This document shows, piece after piece, positions 42,011 through 51,110 of a DNA stretch of 64,000 nt. The notes beneath the pieces are model-generated. The model did not search any database and was not told the DNA's origin. It was given only the letters and a program-made list of their open reading frames with translations. Positions within the stretch are counted from its first letter, which is position 1. Each line of letters starts with the position of its first letter. The DNA is from Paramacrobiotus metropolitanus (Eukaryota; Tardigrada; Eutardigrada; Parachela; Macrobiotidae), in NCBI RefSeq assembly GCF_019649055.1, contig NW_026570274.1, positions 806,001 to 870,000 of the forward strand, written 5' to 3'. A program made the position numbers and the translations under genes.

Positions 42011-44722
42011 TGCCTCTGGGGGGATGCCGAGCTCCTGTGAGGCTGGACACACTCCCGAATCCACGAGAAGACGACGGTCGCCGGTGTCTGTGTGTGCTCA
42101 AAAACATCAAATTCTCTTAATCCATTTTATCACATCAATTACATAAAGGCACAATTTCATTTTAATACGATGTGAATAAAGAGATCCAATTATAAAAATA
42201 CTATCAAATCATTAGGAACAGATCAACAATAACAGATCAACAAAAGTATTAATCAAATTGTAGACTAGGATCCTCCATTTCTGACTCGCAAAGGTCACAG
42301 GTCCTGTCCACCGTTTGCCGCACATTGGCCCATTCCGCTCTGTTGAGCAATCCTGCGCATCCATAATGCGACTTTCCATCACAATCCGCTTGAGAATCAG
42401 GTGCGTATCAAGTACGACTTAGGAATACTGCTTCAATCTTTAGAATCTGGTGCGTATCATTCGTACGACTTCAAAATGAGATCCAATAAAGGTCATGGAG
42501 GGACGTCAATGAAGACAAGCGTAGTTCGCTTCCTCCCTAGTAAAGGTCATCCTTTGTTGAGATGATCCGTTGAGATGTGCGACTCGTTTTGGGTTAATGG
42601 TCCCAAAGGTCATGCGACTTGAATTCCGATACGGTGACTCTATTGGGCAATTGATGATCCCAAAGGTCATCCCACTCGTCAAAACTTCTGTTAAAGGTCA
42701 TGGAGGAACTTAGCCGATTTTCTGCGGCTTCAAGCACTTCTTTGCTTGCCTCCCTGGTAAAATTTGCAGTTTGACCTTTCCGTCGCACATCCAACTTCAA
42801 TATGCCTCGAGCGGCCAGAGTGCCGGCAAGTTTACCGTAGCATCTCTGATGGGGCCGGCTAGTTACCGCATTAAGTTTTACCCCATGAAAATTCCATCTT
42901 AAATCTTTTACTCTTGTTCGCCGCTTGTGGCTTACGTTAGTACGAGAAATCCGGCTTGATTACCGTAGTTTTTCTCGTTTTAATTATAACACTGAATCGC
43001 TTGAAAAGAGTGCCGGCATAGTTTACCGTAACAACTCTAATGAGGCCGGCTAATTGCCGCATTAAGTTAACCTCATCAATATTCCATCTGTTGTCTTTCT
43101 CTTTTTCGCCGCTTGTGGCCCCGTTTCGTGTTCAAGAGATCCGGCTTGATTACCGTCGTCTCTCTTGTGCATTTATAACACTGAGTTGCTTTTAGAGGAG
43201 GGCCGGCTAACTGCCGTAGCAACTCCCTTGGGGCCGGCTTTATAGACCGAATCAATTTCAACCCCAATAGATATTCCCCATGATTTCTTTATCCTTTCGA
43301 TTCTGTGCTATAAACGCTGAAAACAACAAGTACACGAACGCGGTTTCAGTAATATGTTACGTGACCTTTATACTTTACCATTGCGCCTAGTTAGGCTATA
43401 CCGTACTGAACTGAGACTTTCGCATTCAATTCTGATTCTGATGACCTTTCGTTACTTTAACGTGATGACCTTTCCCGTGCTATTTTTCAGTCCAATCGTC
43501 TCATTCTAACACGGCGACCTTTCACGTTTTTGACGTTTCCACCAGTTCTCCAGCGATAACTAATTAACATTCAACTGTTTCTGATCTGTTCGCCATTATT
43601 CGAGTACAAAGTTCTTCCAGTTCTAAGTTGACAGCCTTGTAACTCAAAAGGTCATGTCGTTCCATTTAATCGACATATATTATCCATTGTCGCATTGGTT
43701 ATGACCATTCTCCACGCATTTTGTTGTGCTCTGGCAGCATTTTTCATTTCGCTGGTGTACCGGACGTATCCCGTTTCTGGGGGAATGCCGAGTCCGTTGG
43801 TTCGGTTTCCTGACTCTGTTTCTCATCGGTTGTCTATCTCGTCGATGATCCGGACGAAGACTGAGTCGATTTCGGTTCGTCAGTCTTCTCTTTTACGGCT
43901 AAGTTTCGTGACCTTTCGGTTTCTCCGTCGCTGAAGCCTCTTTCAACAGTGTAAACCACGATTTTTTTTTAAACCACCTGTCGCGCGGAGACCGCTTCTG
44001 CATCTATTGCCGCTTTTTCTATGGGGAGCATGACCTTTTCTTTCCCACCTTCTTTCAAAGTCTCGTGACCTTTCGGTTGTTCCGTAGACACGGAACACTC
44101 TTGACCTTTAGGTTGCGCTTCCTTCTCCACGGTTCCAGACGTTTCTTGACTTTTAAACTGTTCGTCTTTTTAGTCGTCAGTTATTTGACCTTTCGGCTTC
44201 TTCAAATGTCTGACCTTTGCCATAACAGCCTCGTCTGGAGTCTGATGACCTTTCGGTTGTTCCCGCATTTTTCCAAATCCTCTTGACCTTTTACTTTTTC
44301 CGTTTGAATTCCAGTTGGAGTCTAGTGACCTTTCGAATGGTCGCTCACTTCTTCCGTTTGTTCTTCCGTCTGTGTTTCGATTTCACAACCTTTCGACTGG
44401 GCGACAATTTCTGATGACCTTTCGTCCCGGATGACCTTTGTGAAGACCGTCCTGACGAATTTGAGGACCTTTCGACCTTTCTGATGATTCCGGACTTTTG
44501 TGACCTTTTCGTTGTTCATTTGAATTTCGGTTGAAGTATCTTGACCTTTCGATTGACCTTTCATTTCTCCCGTATGATTCAGTCTGATGACCTTTCAAAT
44601 TGACGACCTTTCTGGCTAGCAACGAAAACAATAACGATTGGCCGCTTTGCGTCGTATGGCCTTTATGCCTTCCCAACTCCTATTTTTAATGAAGTGAACC
44701 CCATTATTCATATTTATCAGGG
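42011..44722 (-). other. Long 3' UTR of the LTR element
   Basis: About 2.7 kb between the integrase tail and the 3' LTR with no long ORF. It has three zones on the plus strand: 42290-42780 with aaaggtcat words; 42817-43270 with a tandem hairpin array; 43370-44620 with tgacctttcg words every 40-70 bp. Short ORFs at 43695-44676 are by-products of the repeated word. Confidence 0.7.
42817..43267. repeat. Tandem array of CCGGC-core hairpins with covarying stems
   Basis: Two full ~190-bp units and one partial unit carry eight hairpins sharing an inner core (CCGGC..(T)ACCG or TGCCG) but with different, self-complementary outer stems: CAGAG/CTCTG 42817-42849, ATGGGG/CCCCAT 42849-42886, ACGAGAAA/TTTCTCGT 42942-42978, AGAGT/ACTCT 43007-43038, ATGAGG/CCTCAT 43040-43076, CAAGAGA/TCTCTTG 43133-43167, GGAG/CTCC 43197-43226, TTGGGG/CCCCAA 43228-43267. 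Each unit also has cgccgcttgtggc or a trace of it. A ninth hairpin (TACTGT/ACAGTA) is in the 5' leader at 58410-58441. Compensatory changes support real folding. Confidence 0.82.
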
Positions 44723-46609
44723 TTATTTGTTTTCGCGTCCTTTAGTTATCCGATCAAGGAGTTCTTTCTCGGCTGCATCCTCAGGTTCGCCTTTCTGTGT
44801 TAGCAGTTCCGTAGGAGTTTGTTTCTTCTTCTTCTGCTTGACCTTTCGCTCATTGATTGCTTTCGCTATATCACGGCCCAATTGTTCAGCTTTTGATTTG
44901 ACCGCCTCTATTTCCTCTTCTCTCTTTCTTATGAGGTCATCCTCATTGCCGGTAGCAGTGCGTGGTTCGAAAAAATTCGAATCGCGCTCTGATATCTCAG
45001 CGCCAGTTCGCCGTTTCGAAAGGTCATCCTTATCTCCGGTAGCAGTGCGTGGTTCGAAAAAGGATTGTTGCAAGTCCTTTTCGGAAGTACGCTCTGGTAC
45101 TTTGGAACCTAATTCGGTCTCTTTTTCCAGTGACCTTTCTGCCAAATTTCCAGCTTCTGCGTTCAGCTTAATTGTAACTGCCGTCTCGAAGTCCTTATCT
45201 TCTTTCCTTTTTCTTCCTCTCTTCTTATTTGGTTTATCTCCGTCTTGGTGACCTTTGGTCTCTTCATTAACTTCATGTAGCAGAGGTGGTTCGAAAAAGG
45301 ACTCTTTTTGGAGGGTATGCTCTGCTACCTGCTCTTTCTCGTCTGGTAAGGGCGGGTGCCATGGTTTCAGCCGATCGATCGAAACGACCTTTAAGTCTGC
45401 TTCTTTCTTCGGGTTCTGCTCGATGACCTCTGCTTCGTTTGCTCGCGGGAAGCTAAGGATCTTCCACACTTTATCGTATTTCGACTTAAAGTCCGACTGG
45501 TTCTCTTTCTTCCCTTGTTTCGTGTCCTTTGGTAATCGTATCAGTACGAGGTCGCCCACTTTGAAGTTCGGCTCCGATTTTTTCTTATTGTAAATTTCCG
45601 CATTCTTCTCGTATGCGTCTTTGATATTGCATTTCGCCACTTCTTCTGCAAAGGTCAAGTTCCTTTTCATGGTCTCCACCCATTCGTCTGGAGTTCCGTA
45701 ATCATCGGGTATATTCGTTTTTGTAACCACATCTTCCGGCATTGTCATTTCTCTGCCGTGTAGCATATAGTATGCTGAATATCCCGTTGTGGCGTGCACG
45801 ACTCTGTTCATCGCCGAAATAACATATGGGAGATACTTGTTAAACTTTCGCTCATTTCCCGCTTTTAGGTATTGCGCCAAGCCATCAGCAATCGTCTGCA
45901 TCTGTCTCTCCACTTGGCCTTGACCTTCTGGGTGATACGCCGTTCCAAATCTGTGTTTAATTTTAAACACATTGGTGACCTTGCCAATACTTCAGCTGTA
46001 AAGTGTCGTCCGCGATCCGTATGCAGGATGTGCGGTGCTCCGTGTACCAATATCACGTGCTTCACGAACACTTTAGCGAATTCTTTAGCCGTTGCTGTTT
46101 TCATCGGTACCGCGATCACGTATTTCGTCAGTTGGTCGATAAATACCGCTATGTACTTGTATCCACGTTTCTTCGTCGGTAACAAAGGTCCTTTCAAGTC
46201 AGCATATACTCGGAAGAACGGATGTCCCACTTTAATCTCTTGCAATTTTCCGGGTGGACATTTCCTCGGTGTTTTACGGAACTGACATCCTTGACAGGCG
46301 AGTATGTAATTCTTCACGTCTGTACTCATCCTGTCCCAGTAATATCGGAGTCTTATTGCTGACAATGTTTTCTCAAATCCCAGATGTTGCTTTCTCGTCG
46401 TGCAATGCGTGGATTATTGCTCTTCGCATTGACAACGGTACAACATATGACCTTTCAAGTTTTCCATTTTTATCCTTTACTCGGTATAATATACCATTCC
46501 ATAACTGGTAATGCACTTCAAATTTCGATCTTGTTTCCGCGTCTGGTAGGTGTTCGTCTATGATCATTGCCAGATGGGGATCTTTCAACTGTTTATTCCG
46601 CAATTGCAA
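44723..46609 (-). pseudogene. pol: Integrase, interrupted by two frame changes, with long C-terminal tail
   Basis: Three frame segments. 46609-46373 has the start of the HHCC domain (IIHALHDEK) and then stops. From 46372 to about 45975 a different frame gives RYYWDRM, CQGCQF, VYADLKGPL (first Asp) and LHTDRGRHFTAE (second Asp). From about 45970 the first frame returns with FGTAYHPEGQGQVERQ (catalytic Glu), completing the DDE set, then the C-terminal beta domain (VGDLVLIRLPK, SIDRLKPWHP). A tail of about 200 residues carries three FFEP-type repeats and ends at 44723. Each break is explained by a small indel; whether biological or a sequencing error cannot be judged here. Confidence 0.88.
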
Positions 46610-48285
46610 GTTTGAGTCATCAATCCTTTCTCCGCTGCTTTATCAAGTCCAGTGACCTTTCCATTATGAACTTCGGCCTCTGCTTCAAGTCCGGTGACCT
46701 TTAAGTCACTAACGGTGGGCAACCAACTTTTTACACGATTCACATTAGCTTCTATTTCAGCCGACTCATTCGCCGTAGCTGAAGTGACCTTTAACCGTTT
46801 TTCTCGTTGTTCCACCATCTGTAGGAACAGCTGACCGATTTCGATTGCTGGTTCTTTCGTGTCAAATTCCTTTTTATAATCCTCGAAGTTTGGAATCTCA
46901 TCGAATTCCTCTTCTTGACACGTCGGGCCTTCAATTGGTGCTCTTGATAACGCGTCCGCATTATCGCAGTACTTTCCCGGTTTGTATTCAATTTTGAACT
47001 GGTGACCTTGCAAGGCCATTGCCCATCTTGTCAAGCGCGGGTTCATTCCGACTTTGTTCGTTTCTGACCTTAAAAGGTTGGTCAGTGCCTGATGATCCGT
47101 CCTTACGGTGAATTCTGCGTAATCGATATACGGCTTAAATTTCCTGACAGCGAACACAACTGCCAGACACTCCCATTCCGTCACACCGTAATTTTTCTCC
47201 GCTCCATGTAGGACACGACTGGCGTACGCGATCGGATGTCCATCTTGTGACAGTACGGCTCCGATTCCTTCTTTACTCGCGTCGCATTCAATGACGGTCG
47301 GTTTCGCGGGGTCAAACTTTGCTAGTACTGGACCTTCACACAACAACTTCTTCAAACTATCGAACTCTTCTTCATGTACTGCCGTCCAGTCCTTTTTCAC
47401 GTGCTTATCTTGTCTCAGCAGTTCATATAAGTGGGAAGTCTTCTGTGCGTATCCCATTATGAATTTGCGATAATAGTTCGCCAGTCCAAGGAATGACCTT
47501 AATTGTCTTTCAGTCTGAGGCCGTTTGAATTCGGAGACCGCGGTGACCTTTTCCGGGTCCATTCGAATTCCGTCCTCGCTGAGTATATGACCCAGAAATC
47601 CCATTTGTCTCATTCCAAATTCGCACTTGGTTGGTTTAATCGTGAATCCCGCTTCAACCAGACTCATTAAGACATTTCGCAGGTTCTGCATGAAGATCGC
47701 CCAAGTCTTTCCGGCGAAGATTACGTCGTCAATGTACCCGAAAACGCAACCCTTTCTTTTCGCTTTCGAAAGTACTTTATCCATACACAATTGAAATGTT
47801 GCTGGTCCGTTGCAGACTCCAAATGGCATTCTTTTAAATCGGTACATTCCATCTTGTGTTACAAAAGTCGTCTTGTTGATTGACGCTGGATCCATTGGGA
47901 TCTGCCAGAATCCACTTTGTAAGTCCATTTTTCCGTAATATTTGTTGCCTGCACACGCGTCAAGCAATTCATCTGGGTTCGGTAGCGGATAATTGTTCTT
48001 TCTTGTTAACTTATTAAGCATGATATAGTTGACGCAAAATCGCGTTCCCATTGTTCCGTCGCCATTTTTCTTTACTGCCAGCACGACTGGGAAACTCCAC
48101 TCGGCGTCTGACGGCTCGATTACATCTTGTGCCAACATCTCTTCGATATGCTTCGTTATAAACTCACGGCCTGTCCAACTCGTTCTGGCCGGGTTACATT
48201 TTACTGGTTTCGCATCTCCCGTATCGATTACGTGGGTGACCCCTTTCACATCTCCATACGGTTTCTTTGATGTGGGTAAGACCTT
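46585..48285 (-). CDS. pol: Reverse transcriptase and RNase H
   Basis: In the same frame as the pre-RT ORF after one TAG. RT motifs in order: FPVVLAVKKNGDGTMGTRFCVNY, PLPNPDELLD, DLQSGFWQIPMD (first catalytic Asp), MPFGVCNGPATFQ, and FGYIDDVIF with YIDD near 47728 (the other two Asp). Connection: FLGHILSEDGI..., LRSFLGLANYYRKFI. RNase H has VIECDASKEG, EWECLAV, VRTDHQAL and DNADALSRAP, the D-E-D-D set. All visible catalytic residues are kept. The end (CNCGINS stop) leaves the frame just before integrase begins in the -1 frame near 46600. It copies genomic RNA to DNA in the particle. Confidence 0.9.
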   Translation of the reverse strand, partial: KVLPTSKKPYGDVKGVTHVIDTGDAKPVKCNPARTSWTGREFITKHIEEMLAQDVIEPSDAEWSFPVVLAVKKNGDGTMGTRFCVNYIMLNKLTRKNNYPLPNPDELLDACAGNKYYGKMDLQSGFWQIPMDPASINKTTFVTQDGMYRFKRMPFGVCNGPATFQLCMDKVLSKAKRKGCVFGYIDDVIFAGKTWAIFMQNLRNVLMSLVEAGFTIKPTKCEFGMRQMGFLGHILSEDGIRMDPEKVTAVSEFKRPQTERQLRSFLGLANYYRKFIMGYAQKTSHLYELLRQDKHVKKDWTAVHEEEFDSLKKLLCEGPVLAKFDPAKPTVIECDASKEGIGAVLSQDGHPIAYASRVLHGAEKNYGVTEWECLAVVFAVRKFKPYIDYAEFTVRTDHQALTNLLRSETNKVGMNPRLTRWAMALQGHQFKIEYKPGKYCDNADALSRAPIEGPTCQEEEFDEIPNFEDYKKEFDTKEPAIEIGQLFLQMVEQREKRLKVTSATANESAEIEANVNRVKSWLPTVSDLKVTGLEAEAEVHNGKVTGLDKAAEKGLMTQTCNCGINS

Positions 48286-51090
48286 CTAGAATTCCCAGAA
48301 TGCGTTGTACACGTCGTTTTTCTGCTCTTGGGTAAGGTCAGGTCCCAATTTCAAGTTTTCGATTATCTTTGTAAGTTCAGCTTTCGTTGTATCGTCCACC
48401 TCAGGGTCTTCGAGTACGTTCTTTACTGTCCCTGCGTTGACCTTTACGTTCTCCATATGTTCATACGGCTCGACATAGCCGAGAAGCTGATTTTTCTTCA
48501 CGATCCGGTATTTGCTACTATGGTTCGCAATGACGATTTCAAAGTACTTTCCTCTGTGGTCCGTTACTCCTGCTAATGGTTGCACTTCCGTTTCCACTTG
48601 TGGGACCGGTGTGAACATCAGCTTGTTTTGAGCCGGGGCATATTTTCCCATCTTGACCTTTACGCGTGTGCAATTTGACGGTTTCAGTTTAATTCGTTGG
48701 TCACTGTAGACTTTGATCACGTCTTTGGACATTCTTGCTTTTTCCACTTTCAATCTTCTGACTTTAATATCCTTTTCTTTTTCTTCATCCACTTCGTCAT
48801 CCTCATCCAAGTCCATTAAATCCTCTTGCTCCGAAAGGTCACTTACACCTGAATCTTCCGAAGTTGTTGAATTGTCGCTTGAACTCGTCCACTCTGAATC
48901 CGAATTACTGCTCTCATATTCCTGTACAGTAGCTTGACCTTTGTCAGCTTTTTCAATTGGGCGCTCATCAACTCCTTCGTCTTCTGATGAAAGGTCACTT
49001 TCGTTTTCCCGCGAATCGCTAAGTTTTTTCGCTTCCGAATTTTTGAGCAGAGGTTTGTCCCCTTCTTTTGCCTTTCGTCCATTTCGCGCGGCGACTCTTG
49101 GGTGACTCCTTGTTACCCGAATTCTCGTCGGTGACCTTTCTGATTGATCGGAGTTTGACCTTTCTTCGTCCGATTTTGACTTTTCCAGTTCATTTATTTC
49201 TTCAAGGCTCGTTAATGGCTTTTCGGTCCACTCGACCGGCGGACATTCCTCACCGTTATCGAGTGACCTTTCCCCGTTTTTTGCCTCAGTTACTGGGTTT
49301 TGCTGTTCATTCGATATTCGTTCAACTTCTTCTTTAAACTTCTTCCACATTTCGCCTCTGTCCGTTAACATCTGCGCAATGTCGAAAGCCGACTTTGAAC
49401 TTTCTTCTGTTTCGTTCGATTGTCCTTCGGCTATCTCTTGAGCTGGTTCCTCTTTCTCTGCTTCTTTGACAGTCCCTTTATTGGTTTCATCCTGTTGAAC
49501 TGTTTCGTAACCTTTAGGTCGGTTAGGACCAACAAAGATGCAGTTTGCCATCAGCTCTTCGGTGACCCATTCATCATTTGGAATCGTTTCATACATGCAC
49601 CATGTATCACCGCCTCGTTCGGGGTAGTCCACTCCATCTGGATCTGGTGCAAAGGTCACCTTTTTCTTTTGCACTAATCCCGGTAACCTTCTTTTCCGGG
49701 TAACCTGTAGTTCTCGCATCTCTTTTACGTCAAATTTGGGGATTTCTTCCTCGAATTTCTTCCAGTATTTCTCGAATGCTTTTTCGTTTCCCTCTTTTAA
49801 CGCGTTGTAGTACACTTCAAGTGATTCGTAGACGGGTGTGCCAAGTCCTGCCGGGAAAATAATCGTTCTCCCTTCTCCTTTATACATGTGGTTCACACGG
49901 AAGTCCCAGAAAAGGTCAACTCTCGCTTCTTCCCACATTTCTCCTTCCTCGGTCATTTCTTCTATCTCTCGTTCAAATCTCCTTTCTGTTGCTACCGGAT
50001 CGAGAGGATCTTGGATTCGTTTCTCGACACGTTGCAACCAGTGGTTTAGCCATCTGCCTCTTCCAATTATAAAACTTTCTACACATGACAACCACGTTCG
50101 ATATCTATTCCAATGATACCGTTCGATGTGTGGTTTCCACATTTCGTTTGTCCGCATGATGCTTTTCGCTTTCTTTTGGGCATGACCTTTAAGGTCTGCT
50201 AATGCGGCATTACATCTTGGCCATTCTGAAGGGTCATCTTGAGAGGCATTTTCACAACACTCCGCGCATTCCCATTGTGGTTGCACTCTGCACGGATCCT
50301 CAAAGTAACCGTGGTGACAACTCCCGGCTCGTTCTTCTGGAGTTAATGTCCTTTGACTCGCTTCAGGTTTAACCTGTTCCTGTACTGTGGTATCTTCCTC
50401 ACATTCGATTGGAGTCACGCTTTTATCCTCAGAGGATATTTCAATAACCTCTGGTTCTTTTTCTGTTCGGTGACCTTTCAATTGTTCGAGTGCCTTATCG
50501 CGGATTTCGCTTGTAAACATCTGTTCCTCTTCAACTATTCGTTTCAAAACTCGTAACCTTTCACTCTTTTTATCCTTCCCCACTTTAGCCGTCTTTATTT
50601 CCAGTGCCTCTGGTACTGGGATAGGCTTTGCCCACTCCATGTCTGGCACAAGAGATTGTTTCGCTGCAACTGCCGCTTCTTTCTGTGTGGCAATTATCTC
50701 TTCAATCGTTGGTGACCTTTCGGTAGCAGGTCGTGGTTCGAAAAAGGGTTCCTTTTGAGATTCACTTTCTGTTACTTCCTCTTTGGTTTTATCTGAAAGC
50801 CTTTCATTTTGGGTAGCAGATCGTGGTTCGAAAAGGTTCGAATTACGCTCTCGTTCCAAGTTCTCAGTTGCTGGTGACCTTTCGTCTTCCTTTCCCAGTG
50901 CCTCTGGTACTGGGATAACTTTTCCGACTTTTCCATTTTCATTTTTCGTTTCCAGTGCCTCTGGTACTGGGATAATTTCTTCCTGCTGCACTTTTGTCAT
51001 TCCCGGTGCCTCTGGTACCGGGAATAGTATCTTTTTTTTCTTTTCGTTTCCCGGTGCCTCTGGTACTGGGATTAGCGTTTTATTAACCAT
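48286..51090 (-). CDS. pol: Long pre-RT region of pol, unknown domain
   Basis: 934 codons between protease and RT, a place where Ty3/Gypsy elements normally have a short linker. It begins with five copies of IPVPEA-type repeats (PVPEAPG, PVPEALE) plus LFEPRSATQ and FFEPRPATE repeats. A folded-looking core follows (about 260-520: Cys/Trp-rich QWECAECCENASQDDPSEW, then SFIIGRGRWLNHWLQRVEKR and ESLEVYYNALKEGNEKAFEK). An acidic Ser-rich tract comes next, then the usual pre-RT beta strands (EVQPLAGVTDHRGKYFEIVI). It ends in an in-frame TAG directly before RT. I do not recognise the core. It could be acquired host sequence. Confidence 0.7.
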   Translation of the reverse strand: MVNKTLIPVPEAPGNEKKKKILFPVPEAPGMTKVQQEEIIPVPEALETKNENGKVGKVIPVPEALGKEDERSPATENLERERNSNLFEPRSATQNERLSDKTKEEVTESESQKEPFFEPRPATERSPTIEEIIATQKEAAVAAKQSLVPDMEWAKPIPVPEALEIKTAKVGKDKKSERLRVLKRIVEEEQMFTSEIRDKALEQLKGHRTEKEPEVIEISSEDKSVTPIECEEDTTVQEQVKPEASQRTLTPEERAGSCHHGYFEDPCRVQPQWECAECCENASQDDPSEWPRCNAALADLKGHAQKKAKSIMRTNEMWKPHIERYHWNRYRTWLSCVESFIIGRGRWLNHWLQRVEKRIQDPLDPVATERRFEREIEEMTEEGEMWEEARVDLFWDFRVNHMYKGEGRTIIFPAGLGTPVYESLEVYYNALKEGNEKAFEKYWKKFEEEIPKFDVKEMRELQVTRKRRLPGLVQKKKVTFAPDPDGVDYPERGGDTWCMYETIPNDEWVTEELMANCIFVGPNRPKGYETVQQDETNKGTVKEAEKEEPAQEIAEGQSNETEESSKSAFDIAQMLTDRGEMWKKFKEEVERISNEQQNPVTEAKNGERSLDNGEECPPVEWTEKPLTSLEEINELEKSKSDEERSNSDQSERSPTRIRVTRSHPRVAARNGRKAKEGDKPLLKNSEAKKLSDSRENESDLSSEDEGVDERPIEKADKGQATVQEYESSNSDSEWTSSSDNSTTSEDSGVSDLSEQEDLMDLDEDDEVDEEKEKDIKVRRLKVEKARMSKDVIKVYSDQRIKLKPSNCTRVKVKMGKYAPAQNKLMFTPVPQVETEVQPLAGVTDHRGKYFEIVIANHSSKYRIVKKNQLLGYVEPYEHMENVKVNAGTVKNVLEDPEVDDTTKAELTKIIENLKLGPDLTQEQKNDVYNAFWEF

Positions 51091-51110
51091 TTGAGCATTT
51101 CCCGTCTGTT

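Noticed and set aside
42011-42040. Polypurine tract inside the 3' LTR
   Set aside because: Element-sense sequence before the LTR is ccccccagaggca, mostly pyrimidine; no convincing purine run could be named.
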